Positions 1 through 9,434 of a stretch of DNA of 64,000 nucleotides are shown here, piece after piece. The stretch is from Thiocapsa bogorovii. GTDB taxonomy: Bacteria; Pseudomonadota; Gammaproteobacteria; Chromatiales; Chromatiaceae. The DNA is taken from the NCBI RefSeq assembly GCF_021228795.1, contig NZ_CP089309.1:4027501-4091500 (forward strand). The letters are read 5' to 3'. The notes below the pieces were generated by a model. It ran no database searches, had not been told where the DNA came from, and saw nothing but the letters and a program-made list of their open reading frames with translations. A program made the translations under genes and the position numbers. The number at the start of each line of letters is the position of its first letter. The first letter of the stretch is position 1.

Positions 1-62
1 CCGCGGAATGCGCCATCATCGAGGCCGAGCGGTGCTCGGGGCATTGAAATCGGTCAACCCTG

Positions 63-149
63 CTGAACCGCGTCTGCGGTTTGTGCGGAGTCCTCTCGAG
101 GATGAAGGCGATGGAGCGCGCCGGATGCCTCGGCGGGAACGCGGTTCAG
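63..149. repeat. Dispersed inverted repeat, family A (copy 1)
   Basis: The left arm CTGAACCGCGTC (63-74) is mirrored by AACGCGGTTCAG (138-149) with one mismatch. The 87-bp length and arm sequence match five other intergenic copies in this window. The core between the arms is not obviously conserved. It lies 22 bp from a second copy, so the two are nearly in tandem downstream of the FNR-family gene. Confidence 0.7.
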
Positions 150-171
150 GATATTAAAATCAATTCATGTC

Positions 172-259
172 TTGAAACGCGTCTCTTTCGGCGTTTTCGG
201 GTGTGCGCGATGTTCAGCCACGCCGAAGAGAACGGCATATCGCACGGGACGCGTTTCAA
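172..259. repeat. Dispersed inverted repeat, family A (copy 2)
   Basis: The arms TTGAAACGCGTC (172-183) and GACGCGTTTCAA (248-259) are perfect 12-bp inverted repeats, 88 bp end to end. An inner hairpin potential is visible (CTTTCGGCG against CGCCGAAGAG). The right arm contains the stop codon of the minus-strand FNR-family gene at 256-258, so the element abuts the 3' end of that gene. Confidence 0.8.
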
Positions 260-966
260 CCCTCCGCGATGCGCTTGAGGTTGGGGATGTCGAGCAGAAA
301 GCGGTTGGGGTTGGTCTCGACCAGCAGGCTCTGGCGTTTGAACTCGGCGATGGTACGGCTTGCGGTCTCGGTGGTGATGCCGAGCATGGCGCCCATGTCC
401 TCGCGGCTGAATAATTGGCAGGCGCTGCTTTCGCGATCGCGGACCAGGCGCAACAAGAGCCGGGCAATGCGCTGACGGGCGGACCCCGTGGAGAGCTCGG
501 TCAGCCAGGCGTCGGCCTCGTTCAAGGCGCGTTGCCAGCGCGAGATCAGCTCGCGGTGCAGCTCCGGATTGTTGCAGCCCAGATCGCGGACCAATCGGGC
601 GGGAAAGCGGCAAACCTCTGTCGGCTGCAGGGCGACGGCGTCGTGCTGGTAGCTCCCGCCCTCGAGCATCGCCTCCAGGCCCAGGACATCGGTGGTCCGC
701 GCGACCCGCACGATCCGCTGACTGCCGTCCGGGAGATATTGAACCAATTTCAGGACACCGGAGCGCACGGTGAACATGTGATCGGCCGGATCACCGCTAC
801 GGTAGAGGCTGGTGCCGGGTTTCAGGTTGAACTGGTCGATCGGGTCATGAATCTGCTCGAAATCGGACTCGGCCAGACCGGCGAACAGGACGGTGGTTCG
901 GAGCGAGCAATTGAGACAATCGGCCTCGCCCGACCAGGCGTCTCGCAGCGTGACACTTTTAACCAT
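256..966 (-). CDS. FNR/CRP-family transcriptional regulator
   Basis: A 236-residue DNA-binding regulator. It has an N-terminal cysteine segment (C17-L-N-C20), a cyclic-nucleotide-binding-like beta-roll (about 30-140) and a C-terminal winged helix. The recognition helix carries T-E-T-A-S-R, i.e. the ExxSR signature of FNR that reads TTGAT half-sites. Aligned from memory to E. coli FNR, C17, C20 and C119 match cluster ligands C20, C23 and C122, but the C29 position is Val26. The start at 966 is chosen because FNR similarity begins there; a longer in-frame start at 1044 adds an unrelated leader. The stop codon lies inside a family A repeat arm. Oxygen or redox sensing is inferred; the missing fourth cysteine makes a classical [4Fe-4S] switch uncertain. 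Confidence 0.88.
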   Translation of the reverse strand: MVKSVTLRDAWSGEADCLNCSLRTTVLFAGLAESDFEQIHDPIDQFNLKPGTSLYRSGDPADHMFTVRSGVLKLVQYLPDGSQRIVRVARTTDVLGLEAMLEGGSYQHDAVALQPTEVCRFPARLVRDLGCNNPELHRELISRWQRALNEADAWLTELSTGSARQRIARLLLRLVRDRESSACQLFSREDMGAMLGITTETASRTIAEFKRQSLLVETNPNRFLLDIPNLKRIAEG

Positions 967-1180
967 GGGGTCGTCTGACTCTCGTCGTTCCTGGCACGGC
1001 GGTGCCCGATACCCCAGTGTAGCCGATCGGTTCGGGGAGATCATTTCCCGGACGGGGTTGCGCCGCGTCGTCGTGCTCTCTACCTTGACGGGCCCGACAC
1101 CAGACGGCCGGCACTCGGTAAATGGGCTACGGCATGTTCATGCTCGGGATCGTCTCCTCTCACTCCACACGGTACGACCG

Positions 1181-3097
1181 ATGACCTTGCTCAGCCTCGA
1201 CTCCGTCGCCCTCTCCTATGGCCTGCCGCCGCTCTTGGAGGACGTCTCCTTCAGCATCGAGCGCGGCGAGCGGATCTGCTTGATCGGCCGCAACGGTGCC
1301 GGCAAGTCGACCTTGCTGCGGATCATCGACGGGGAGATCCAGGCCGACTCGGGTCAGATCCGCGCCTCAGCCGGGCTCAAGGTGGCGCGCCTGACGCAGG
1401 AGATCCCGCGCGGGGAGGAGGGGAGCGTCTTCGAGGTGGTCTCGGCCGGCCTGGGCGATCTGGGCGTTCTTCTAAGCGACTATTTCAAGCTCTCCCACGG
1501 CTTGGGAACCCATCCGAGCGAGGAGGACCTGACCCGTCTGGCACGGGTGCAGCAGCAATTGGAGGACGGCGGCGGCTGGGCGATCGAGCAACGCACAGAG
1601 CGCGTCATCTCGCGCCTCGGGCTCGACGCCGAGGCCCGATTCGGTGCGCTCTCGGGTGGTCTTCAACGGCGCGTCTTGCTCGCACGCGCTCTGGTGACTG
1701 AGCCCGATCTGCTGCTGCTCGACGAGCCGACCAACCATCTGGACATCGATGCGATCGATTGGCTCGAAGACTTCCTGATCGACTTTCCGGGCTCGCTGCT
1801 CTTCGTCACCCATGATCGGCGCTTCCTGCAACGGGTCGCGACCCGGATCCTGGAGCTCGATCGCGGGCGGATCACGGACTGGCCCGGGGACTACGCCAAT
1901 TATCTGCGGCGCCGCGAGGAGCGTCTGCATGCCGAGGCACAAGCGGCGGCGCAGTTCGACCGCAAGCTCGCCGAGGAGGAGGTTTGGATCCGCCAAGGCA
2001 TCAAGGCGCGGCGTACCCGCAACGAAGGCCGCGTGCGGGCGCTCGAATCCATGCGCCGCGAACGGCTCGAGCGGCGCGAGCTGCAGGGCACGGCGCGCCT
2101 GCGCCTGAGCGAGGCGGATCGTTCCGGCAAGCTGGTGGTCGAGGCCGAGGACATCGGCTTCGCCTGGGGCGACACCCCGGTGATCCGTGACTTCAGCACC
2201 CTGATCCTGCGCGGCGACAAGATCGGCATCATCGGCCCGAACGGCGCCGGCAAGAGTACGCTGCTGAAGCTGCTGCTCGGCGATCTGGAGCCCCAAAGCG
2301 GGACGATTCGCCGCGGGACCAATCTGCAGGTGGCCTATTTCGATCAACTGCGCGCCCAGCTCGACCTGGACAGGAGCGTCCAGGACAACGTCGCGGGCGG
2401 CAGCGACAAGATCGAGGTCGACGGCCAGAGCCGTCACGTCCTCTCCTATCTGAAGGACTTTCTCTTCACCCCGGAGCGCGCGCGTCAGCCGGTCAAGGCG
2501 CTCTCGGGCGGCGAGCGTAATCGCCTGCTGCTGGCCAAGCTCTTCACCCGCCCCGCCAATCTGCTGGTGCTCGACGAGCCGACCAACGATCTGGATACCG
2601 AGACCCTCGAGCTGCTCGAAGACCTACTGGTCGAGTTCAAAGGCACCCTCTTGCTGGTTTCTCACGACCGCGCATTGCTCGACAACGTCGCCACCAGCAC
2701 CCTGGTCTTCGAGGGTGCGGGACGGGTCCGCGAGTATGTCGGCGGATACGAGGACTGGGTACGTCAACGCGATCCGCGCCGATCCGGGGAGTTCAAGACG
2801 AAGCAGGTTGACTCCGGGACGCCTGCGTCGGCTCCCGCGGGTGGGGTGGCCCAGCCCAAGGCGGCGCCCAAGGGCGAGAAGCTCGGCTTCAAGGAAACGC
2901 GCGAGCTTGCCGAGCTGCCGGCCCGAATCGAGGCACTCGAGAGTGCACAATCCGAGCTGCACCAACGCCTGGCCGATCCGGCCCTTTATCAGGCCGCCGG
3001 CGAGGAGGTCGCTGCGGTCAAGGCGCGTTTGGATGCCTTGGAGTCCGAGCTCGAGACCGCCTATGCGCGCTGGGAGGCGCTCGAGGCGCGGCGCTGA
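1181..3097 (+). CDS. uup: ABC-F ATPase Uup
   Basis: A 638-residue soluble protein with two ABC ATPase domains and no membrane segment, the ABC-F architecture. The first half has Walker A GRNGAGKST, signature LSGGLQRRVLLA and Walker B LLLLDEPTNHLD. The second half has GPNGAGKST, LSGGERNRLLLA and LLVLDEPTNDLD. An Arg/Glu-rich interdomain linker and a C-terminal coiled coil (about 565-638) match Uup (E. coli about 635 residues) rather than EttA, which lacks that tail. Uup acts on ribosomes and binds branched DNA; loss raises precise transposon excision in E. coli. The ATG at 1181 is used because ABC homology begins immediately. The frame stays open upstream into the divergent regulator, which looks like high-GC chance. 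Confidence 0.93.
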   Translation: MTLLSLDSVALSYGLPPLLEDVSFSIERGERICLIGRNGAGKSTLLRIIDGEIQADSGQIRASAGLKVARLTQEIPRGEEGSVFEVVSAGLGDLGVLLSDYFKLSHGLGTHPSEEDLTRLARVQQQLEDGGGWAIEQRTERVISRLGLDAEARFGALSGGLQRRVLLARALVTEPDLLLLDEPTNHLDIDAIDWLEDFLIDFPGSLLFVTHDRRFLQRVATRILELDRGRITDWPGDYANYLRRREERLHAEAQAAAQFDRKLAEEEVWIRQGIKARRTRNEGRVRALESMRRERLERRELQGTARLRLSEADRSGKLVVEAEDIGFAWGDTPVIRDFSTLILRGDKIGIIGPNGAGKSTLLKLLLGDLEPQSGTIRRGTNLQVAYFDQLRAQLDLDRSVQDNVAGGSDKIEVDGQSRHVLSYLKDFLFTPERARQPVKALSGGERNRLLLAKLFTRPANLLVLDEPTNDLDTETLELLEDLLVEFKGTLLLVSHDRALLDNVATSTLVFEGAGRVREYVGGYEDWVRQRDPRRSGEFKTKQVDSGTPASAPAGGVAQPKAAPKGEKLGFKETRELAELPARIEALESAQSELHQRLADPALYQAAGEEVAAVKARLDALESELETAYARWEALEARR

Positions 3098-3355
3098 TCC
3101 GGCGGGCGCGAGGCCGTGCATGCGCAGCCAGACCGGCCGGTGGGTGTCGGGAATCGCTCCCGCTCGGCCCGACCTACGGACCAACGCCGAACGGCGCGTT
3201 TGTCGCCGTCCGCGTCCTGCACTACCATCATCGATCGGTCCGGGTTTGCTCGATCGCGTGTTCCGCATCACACGGGTGTTTCACGGTCGGCGCGGCTCCG
3301 AACAAATCCACCGTCGTTGCGAGATTCGCTGTTCAAGGCTTTGGATATCTGATCA

Positions 3356-3445
3356 TTGAAACGCGTCAGGCAGGGTTTTCTCGGTCTCCTCAGGCGGTCG
3401 TTTCCCACCAAACATCGGTTGTCACTTAGGACGGACGCGGTTCAA
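3356..3445. repeat. Dispersed inverted repeat, family A (copy 3)
   Basis: The left arm TTGAAACGCGTC (3356-3367) and right arm GACGCGGTTCAA (3434-3445) give 90 bp end to end with one mispair. It occupies the end of the 352-bp gap between uup and the next gene (3098-3449); I see no gene in the rest of that gap. The right arm ends 4 bp before the downstream ATG, so the element occupies the position where a ribosome-binding site would be expected. Confidence 0.75.
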
Positions 3446-3449
3446 TCTA

Positions 3450-4322
3450 ATGAAGTTCAAGGTCGAAGAATTCCGCAGCTGGAAGCACAAGTGCATCACG
3501 CTGCTCGGGATGTCGGGGGTCGGTAAGACCTATCTCTCGGAAATGCTGCGTCGCAACGACTGGTTTCACTACTCCGGCGACTACCGGATCGGGACGCGGT
3601 ATCTCAACGAGCACATCCTCGACCTGATCAAGGCGCACGCGATGCGCGATCCCTTCCTGCGGGATCTCCTGCGCCACGATTGGGTCGCCATCCACAACAA
3701 CATCAAGATCAAGGACCTCGGGCCGGTCCTGAGCTTCGTCGGCAAGCTCGGTAACCCCGAGCGCGGGGGGCTGCCGCTCGGCGAGTTCAACCGTCGCCAG
3801 GCCCTGTATCGCCAGGCCGAGATCGCGGCCATGATGGATGTGCCCGATTTCGTCCGAAAGGCACAAGAGATCTACAGTTATCCGCATCTGATCAACGACG
3901 TCGGAGGGAGTCTCTGCGAGCTCGACGAGCCGCGAGTCATCGACCTGCTCGCCAAGCACAGCCTGATCCTCTATATCCGGGTCCCGGAGGCGGACGAGAT
4001 CAAGCTCATACAGCGCGCACAGGCCGACCCCAAGCCGCTCTATTATCGCCCTGAGTTCCTGCGTGCCGCGCTAAAGGACTATTTGTCGGTCCACGGTCTC
4101 GACTATGTCGCGCAAGTGGACCCGGACGATTTCACGCGCTGGGTCTTCCCGCGCCTCTTCCATTCGCGGGTGCCGCGTTACGAGGCGATCGCGCGGCCGC
4201 ACGGCTATACGGTCTCGTCCGAGGATGTCGCGCAGGTGCGCGACGAGCAGGATTTCCTGCAGTTGATCGAATCGGCGATCGGACAGGCCGAGACGCCGGC
4301 CTTCGATCCCGAGATGCAGTAA
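3450..4322 (+). CDS. P-loop nucleotide-binding protein of unknown function
   Basis: A 290-residue cytoplasmic protein with an N-terminal Walker A motif GMSGVGKT (about residues 20-27) after a short beta strand (CITLL), as in nucleotide kinases. A later D-V-G-G-S-L segment and the hydrophobic strand LILYIRV fit a kinase-like alpha/beta core, but I see no diagnostic lid or substrate motif. It ends 22 bp before the homoserine succinyltransferase gene on the same strand and is probably co-transcribed with it. No Shine-Dalgarno is visible because a family A repeat arm lies just upstream. The gene reads as real (long, with no competing frame), but its substrate is unknown. Confidence 0.8.
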   Translation: MKFKVEEFRSWKHKCITLLGMSGVGKTYLSEMLRRNDWFHYSGDYRIGTRYLNEHILDLIKAHAMRDPFLRDLLRHDWVAIHNNIKIKDLGPVLSFVGKLGNPERGGLPLGEFNRRQALYRQAEIAAMMDVPDFVRKAQEIYSYPHLINDVGGSLCELDEPRVIDLLAKHSLILYIRVPEADEIKLIQRAQADPKPLYYRPEFLRAALKDYLSVHGLDYVAQVDPDDFTRWVFPRLFHSRVPRYEAIARPHGYTVSSEDVAQVRDEQDFLQLIESAIGQAETPAFDPEMQ

Positions 4323-4344
4323 ACCGAACGATAGGACCGACCCC

Positions 4345-5430
4345 ATGCCGATCGTCGCCCACAATGACCTGCCTACGTTCGAGCGACTGCGTGAAGAGGG
4401 CCACAAGATCCTCGAGCCCGATCACGCGATTCAGCAAGATATCCGCGAGCTGCACATCGGTCTGCTGAACATGATGCCGGATGCAGCGCTCGCCGCGACC
4501 GAGCGACAGTTCTTCCGGCTGATCGGGCAGAGCAATCAGATCGCTCAGTTCTATGTCCACCCCTTCACGCTCGACGCGCTCGACCGCGGCCCCATCACCC
4601 GCGAGTATGTCGAGCGCTACTACGAGCCGTTCGAGAAGATCCGAGCCGAGGGTCTGGACGCCTTGGTGATCACCGGGGCCAACGTCATGGGCCCGGACCT
4701 TGCCAGCCAGACCTTCTGGGGGCCGCTGATCGAGGTGGTCGACTGGGCCTACCACAACGTCAGCTCGACGCTCTGCTCCTGCCTGGCGACCCACGCGGTC
4801 CTGCAGTTTCGCTATGGTCAACGGCGCCGTCCGCTGGGCGAGAAGCGCTGGGGTGTCTATGTGCATCGCGTGATCGATCGCAGCCACCCGTTGGTGAGCA
4901 GTGTAAATACGCGCTTCGACGTGCCGCATTCGCGTTTCAACGAGATCGGTCGGGACCAGTTCGAGGCGGCCGGCCTGCACATTCTGGCCGAAAGCGAGGA
5001 GGCCGGCGTTCATCTCGCCGTCAGCCCCGACGGCTTCCGCCAGGTATTCTTTCAAGGCCACCCCGAGTACGACATCATATCCCTGCTCAAGGAGTACAAG
5101 CGCGAGGTCAACCGTTTCGCGTCCGGCGAGCGCGACCAGTTCCCGCCTGTCCCCGAAAACTATTTCGGCGTCCAGTCGCGCGCCATTCTGGATGAGCACC
5201 GCGAGCGGATCCTCGATGCACTCGATCAGGGTCGCGAGCTGCCGGCCTTCCCCGAGCAGCACATCGTCGGCAGGCTCGACAATACCTGGCACGACAGCGG
5301 TGAAGGTGTGCTCGGCAACTGGATGGGACTGATCTATCAGGTCACCCATAACGACCGCAGGCTTCCCTTCATGTCGCACGTGGATCCCGACGATCCGCTT
5401 GCGTTGAGTTGGCGTCGACCCCGCGGTTGA
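4345..5430 (+). CDS. metA: Homoserine O-succinyltransferase (MetA family)
   Basis: A 361-residue enzyme expected to transfer an acyl group (succinyl or acetyl) from acyl-CoA to homoserine, the committing step of methionine synthesis. Diagnostic segments are LNMMPDAALAATERQFFRLIG near the start, the nucleophile region S-T-L-C-S-C146-L-A-T-H-A (C146 aligns with E. coli C142) and F-F-Q-G-H-P-E-Y-D, which supplies the catalytic His and Glu. It is longer than E. coli MetA (309 residues), mainly at the C-terminus. Acyl-donor specificity cannot be read reliably by eye, so the product could be O-acetylhomoserine. The ATG follows the P-loop gene by 22 bp. Confidence 0.9.
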   Translation: MPIVAHNDLPTFERLREEGHKILEPDHAIQQDIRELHIGLLNMMPDAALAATERQFFRLIGQSNQIAQFYVHPFTLDALDRGPITREYVERYYEPFEKIRAEGLDALVITGANVMGPDLASQTFWGPLIEVVDWAYHNVSSTLCSCLATHAVLQFRYGQRRRPLGEKRWGVYVHRVIDRSHPLVSSVNTRFDVPHSRFNEIGRDQFEAAGLHILAESEEAGVHLAVSPDGFRQVFFQGHPEYDIISLLKEYKREVNRFASGERDQFPPVPENYFGVQSRAILDEHRERILDALDQGRELPAFPEQHIVGRLDNTWHDSGEGVLGNWMGLIYQVTHNDRRLPFMSHVDPDDPLALSWRRPRG

Positions 5431-5802
5431 AAGATACCGAGCACACGTGGGTTTTTCGCCGGTGGTTTTTCGCCACCGACGCGTGAACGGGTCGAGATTC
5501 CGGTCCCCTCGAACGGCTCTGCGTTGCATCTCGACAACAGATGCCTTCCCCTCTTGAAAAACACATCGACCGCCTCGACTGGCTTTTTTTGTCGTTACGT
5601 GACCAATTTAGCGAAAAAAAGCAGTTGCCCGGTTGTCGTTTGTTGTATTTTGATACTAAACTTGACGCATGAGATGCAGTGTGTGACGAAAAGGAAACGA
5701 CCTGTTGTCGACATGTTTCCTCTCGTTGCCGAGCGGGCAGCTCAACCGACGTTCCCGGGCGGGAGTATCGGCATACAAGCAACAGATTCCACTGAGAAAA
5801 AC
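5431..5802. other. Intergenic region with an AT-rich core
   Basis: This 372-bp gap after metA contains an AT-rich stretch around 5580-5670 that stands out from the GC-rich surroundings (T-runs at 5583-5590, A-runs near 5614-5620). It probably carries the metA terminator and a promoter for the following small gene. Weak -35/-10 candidates (TTGTCG near 5635, TACTAA near 5655) are visible, but the 15-bp spacing is poor. The reading frame at 5803 stays open upstream to 5524, so a longer product is possible but not supported by a ribosome-binding site. Confidence 0.35.
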
Positions 5803-6078
5803 ATGTTCGAGAAAACCGAAAATACGATCCTCTACAAATGGGATCCCAGGACCTACACCGGGTTCAAGCTTCGTTACGACGCCGAGGGTGCTGCCAAGGG
5901 CGGGCATTGCTGCTTCCACGTCGAGGACTGGACCTTCCGCAGTATCACCAATGAGTGGCCGTGCGAAGATCTCGATGAGGCGCTGGAGGTGCTGAATCAC
6001 TTCTTCGCGATCGACGTCGTCCAAGAGCGCGAGCGTTTGGCCTCGTGGCTCCCGGTGACGCTGGCGGAAGCGGCCTAA
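5803..6078 (+). CDS. Conserved-looking small protein, unknown function
   Basis: A 91-residue acidic protein starting M-F-E-K-T-E-N-T-I-L-Y-K-W. It contains a C-C pair (GGHCCFHVEDW) and several aromatic residues, and ends in a helical segment (AIDVVQERERLASWLPVTLAEAA). There is no signal peptide or membrane segment. The ATG at 5803 is preferred because the upstream in-frame residues look like translated non-coding DNA. I do not recognise a family. It lies between metA and the soe operon on the same strand and probably has its own promoter in the AT-rich gap. Confidence 0.55.
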   Translation: MFEKTENTILYKWDPRTYTGFKLRYDAEGAAKGGHCCFHVEDWTFRSITNEWPCEDLDEALEVLNHFFAIDVVQERERLASWLPVTLAEAA

Positions 6079-6120
6079 TCCGCGACGCCGTCCGCGCCGT
6101 GCCCCGGCGCTCGTCTCAAA

Positions 6121-6145
6121 AGCCCCGCGCCGCCGTCACGGGGCT
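6121..6145. terminator. GC-rich stem-loop after the small unknown gene
   Basis: AGCCCCG (6121-6127) pairs with CGGGGCT (6139-6145). Four A residues run into the left arm, so the T-run is on the minus strand. It could work as a bidirectional or plus-strand pause structure. The remaining gap to soeA (6146-6422) shows no gene or clear operator to me. Confidence 0.35.
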
Positions 6146-6422
6146 CGCATAGCGCATCAAAACTCGCATTTCCGGGGCATGAGCACCGGAGATGCGAGAC
6201 TTGTTCTGCCGCACCGAAGAGGGTCTCCGCTGTCTTCGAGCGCACCTCGCAATGCGGACCGCTCCTTGCCCCGTCTGCAACTGGCCTGTTCGCCGGGTTT
6301 CCATTTGCCCGCGCTTTCTTGGTGACTCATTTCCCGGGCCGGCATCAAGTTTGAAACATAGAGAGCCGCAATATTAGAATGCGGTAATCGTCTGGTTCGT
6401 TCCCTCGCTCAAAGGTGCTCAC

Positions 6423-9326
6423 ATGCAGGATCCCATTGCTCACTCCGACAGCACGGTCGGGCGAGTCGAGGTCAAGGAAACCACCTGCTACATGTGTGCA
6501 TGTCGATGCGGCATTCGGGTCCACATGCGCGACGGCGAGGTCCGGTATATCGACGGCAATCCCAATCATCCCCTGAACAAAGGGGTGATCTGCGCCAAGG
6601 GCAGCTCCGGGATCATGAAGCAGTACTCGCCGGGGCGTATCACCAAGCCGCTGCGCCGGAAGGCAGGGGCGGAGCGGGGCACCTCCGCGTTCGAGACGAT
6701 CTCTTGGGACGAAGCCTTCGAGATGCTCGAGGAGCGCCTCGGTCGCCTGCGTTCGGAAGATCCTAAGAAGTTCGCCCTCTTCACCGGTCGCGATCAGATG
6801 CAGGCCCTCACCGGCCTCTTCGCCAAGCAGTTCGGCACACCGAACTATGCCGCACACGGCGGATTCTGCTCGGTCAATATGGCCGCGGGCATGATCTATA
6901 CCATCGGCGGCTCCTTCTGGGAGTTCGGCGGTCCCGACCTGGATCGCGCCAAGCTCTTCGTGATGATCGGTACGGCCGAGGATCACCATTCCAACCCGCT
7001 GAAGATTGCCATCTCCGAGTTCAAACGTCGCGGCGGTCGTTTCATCTCGATCAACCCGATTCGCACAGGCTACTCGGCCATCGCAGACGAGTGGGTGCCG
7101 ATCAAGCCCGGCACCGACGGCGCGCTGCTGATGGCCATCTCGCATGAGATCCTCAAGCAGGGTTTGTTCGATCGCGATTTTCTGGTGCGCTACACGAACT
7201 CGGCCGAGCTGGTCATCGACGATCCGGCGCGCGACGATCACGGTCTCTTTTATCGTGCCGAGATGCATGTGGAAGAAGGCTGCTTCGATCCGGAGAACAA
7301 GCTCTGGTGGGACCGCAACATCGACGGCCCCATCAGCACCCACACCCCGGGTGCCGACCCGCGCCTGATGGGGAGCTACAAGCTCGACATGGACGAGGGG
7401 ATCCCGGTCAAACCGGCCTTCCAACTCCTCAAGGAGCGACTGGAATCCTGTACGCCCGAGTGGGCTGCCGAGATCACCGGTATTCCGGCCGAGACCATCC
7501 GGCGCCTTGCGCACGAGATGGGCGTCACGGCGCGCGATCAGAAGATCGAGCTGCCGATCCCTTGGACGGATTGCTGGGACAACGAGCATCAGTCCGTGAC
7601 CGGCAATCCGGTGGCCTTTCACGCCATGCGCGGCATGGCCGCCCACTCGAACGGTTTCCAGACCATCCGCGCGCTCGGCGTGCTCATGACCCTGCTCGGC
7701 ACCATCGACAGGCCCGGCGGTTTCCGTCATAAGGCGCCTTTTCCGCGCCCGATTCCGCCCTGTGCCAAGCCGCCGCACGGGCCCGAGGCCGTCCAGCCCA
7801 ACACGCCGCTCGACGGCATGCCGCTCGGTTGGCCCGCCAAGCCCGAGGATCTGTTCGTCGACGCCGACGGGGGGCCGGTGCGTATCGACAAGGCCTTCTC
7901 CTGGGAGTATCCGCTCTCGGTCCACGGCCTGATGCACAACGTCATCACCAACGCCTGGCGCGGCGACCCCTATCCGATCGACACCCTGTTCCTCTTCATG
8001 GCCAACATGGCGTGGAACTCCTCCATGAACACCGGCGAGACGCGCAAGATGCTGGTGGACAAGGATGTCGAGGGGAAATACAAGATCCCCTTCATTGTCG
8101 TTTGCGATACCTTCTCCTCCGAGACCGTCGCCTTCGCCGATCTGGTGCTGCCCGATACCAGCTATCTGGAGCGGCACGATGCCCTCTCGATGCTCGATCG
8201 CCCGATCTCCGAGTTCGACGGCCCGGTGGATGCCGTGCGCATCCCGGTGCTTCCGCCGAAAGGCGAGTGCAAGCCCTTCCAGGATGTGCTGATCGAGCTG
8301 GGATCGCGCCTGAAGCTCCCGGCCTTCGTCACCGCCGAGGGCGAGCGCAAGTTCCGCGACTATCCCGATTTCATCGTCAACTACGAGACCTCACCCGGCT
8401 CGGGCATCGGCTTCCTGGCCGGCTGGCGCGGCAAGGACGGCGATCAAGTGCTCAAGGGCGAGCCCAACCCGAAGCAGTGGGAGATGTATGCCAAGAACGG
8501 CTGCGTCTTCCATCATGAGCTGCCGCCCAGCTACCAGTACATGCGCAATTGGAACAAGGGCTATCTGCACTGGGCGCGTGCCCATGGCATGGTTCGCTAT
8601 GCCGAGCCCATCACCATCCATCTCTATTCCGAGGTCCTGCAAAAGTTCCGACTGGCCGCGCAGGGCAAGTGGCCCGGACGCCAACCGCCGGACCGATTGC
8701 GCGAGCGCGTCGAGACCTATTTCGACCCCTTGCCTTTCTTCCATCGCCCCTTGGAAGATCAATTGGTGGATACCGTACGCTATCCGTTGAACGCTTTGAC
8801 CCAGCGTCCGATGGCCATGTATCACAGCTGGGACAGTCAAAACGCCTGGCTGCGTCAGATCCACAGCCACAACTATCTCTTCGTCAATCCGCTCGTCGGC
8901 AGGAAGCACGGTTTCACCGACGGTGACTGGATCTGGGTCGAGTCCACGCTGAGCAAGGTGCGCTGCATGTGTCGCTTCTCCGAGGCGGTCGAGCCCGGCA
9001 CGGTCTGGACCTGGAACGCGATCGGCAAGGCCAACGGTGCCTGGGGTTTGGGGAGCAACGCGGACGAATCGCGCAAGGGGTTCCTGCTGAACCACCTGAT
9101 CGCCGAGGAGTTGCCGCCCAGCGAGGCAGGAGAGCATCTCTCCAACTCGGATCCGGTGACGGGCCAGGCCGCTTGGTTCGATGTTCGGGTGCGGGTCTAC
9201 AAGGCCGGTCCGGACGAGCCGCGAGTATCCTCGCCCCAGTTCGATGCCATGCCGCGACTGCCCGGGCAGGAGAAGCAGCGAGGCAAGTGGCAGGCCTACA
9301 TGGCCGGCGTGTTCGGGAAGAAGTAG
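6423..9326 (+). CDS. soeA: Sulfite-oxidising enzyme, molybdopterin catalytic subunit SoeA
   Basis: A 967-residue molybdopterin (bis-MGD) oxidoreductase expected to oxidise sulfite to sulfate on the cytoplasmic side of the membrane. The N-terminal [4Fe-4S] motif is C22-x2-C25-x3-C29-x27-C57. There is no twin-arginine signal before it, which separates SoeA from periplasmic PsrA, PhsA and DmsA relatives. Molybdopterin-binding blocks run through the middle, and the C-terminal cofactor domain includes H-S-H-N-Y-L-F-V-N-P. The next two genes encode a four-cluster ferredoxin and a DmsC-type anchor, the SoeABC arrangement characterised in Allochromatium vinosum. Assignment to Soe rather than another Mo enzyme rests on missing export signal, length and gene order. 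Confidence 0.87.
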   Translation: MQDPIAHSDSTVGRVEVKETTCYMCACRCGIRVHMRDGEVRYIDGNPNHPLNKGVICAKGSSGIMKQYSPGRITKPLRRKAGAERGTSAFETISWDEAFEMLEERLGRLRSEDPKKFALFTGRDQMQALTGLFAKQFGTPNYAAHGGFCSVNMAAGMIYTIGGSFWEFGGPDLDRAKLFVMIGTAEDHHSNPLKIAISEFKRRGGRFISINPIRTGYSAIADEWVPIKPGTDGALLMAISHEILKQGLFDRDFLVRYTNSAELVIDDPARDDHGLFYRAEMHVEEGCFDPENKLWWDRNIDGPISTHTPGADPRLMGSYKLDMDEGIPVKPAFQLLKERLESCTPEWAAEITGIPAETIRRLAHEMGVTARDQKIELPIPWTDCWDNEHQSVTGNPVAFHAMRGMAAHSNGFQTIRALGVLMTLLGTIDRPGGFRHKAPFPRPIPPCAKPPHGPEAVQPNTPLDGMPLGWPAKPEDLFVDADGGPVRIDKAFSWEYPLSVHGLMHNVITNAWRGDPYPIDTLFLFMANMAWNSSMNTGETRKMLVDKDVEGKYKIPFIVVCDTFSSETVAFADLVLPDTSYLERHDALSMLDRPISEFDGPVDAVRIPVLPPKGECKPFQDVLIELGSRLKLPAFVTAEGERKFRDYPDFIVNYETSPGSGIGFLAGWRGKDGDQVLKGEPNPKQWEMYAKNGCVFHHELPPSYQYMRNWNKGYLHWARAHGMVRYAEPITIHLYSEVLQKFRLAAQGKWPGRQPPDRLRERVETYFDPLPFFHRPLEDQLVDTVRYPLNALTQRPMAMYHSWDSQNAWLRQIHSHNYLFVNPLVGRKHGFTDGDWIWVESTLSKVRCMCRFSEAVEPGTVWTWNAIGKANGAWGLGSNADESRKGFLLNHLIAEELPPSEAGEHLSNSDPVTGQAAWFDVRVRVYKAGPDEPRVSSPQFDAMPRLPGQEKQRGKWQAYMAGVFGKK

Positions 9327-9434
9327 CTTCGGTCCTCAGCGGTCGGTTCCGAGCCCGGCGATGAAAACCCATCGCGGGCCCTCGAGCCGACGTCCGATCT
9401 CGCGGCTGACGGCCGACAACGGAGAGATTTACAC

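Noticed and set aside
4132-5529. 465-codon minus-strand frame opposite metA
   Set aside because: Antisense to metA, whose catalytic motifs are intact; composition is that of a reverse-complement frame.
6345-8177. 610-codon minus-strand frame opposite soeA
   Set aside because: Antisense shadow of soeA; no motifs and no start signal.
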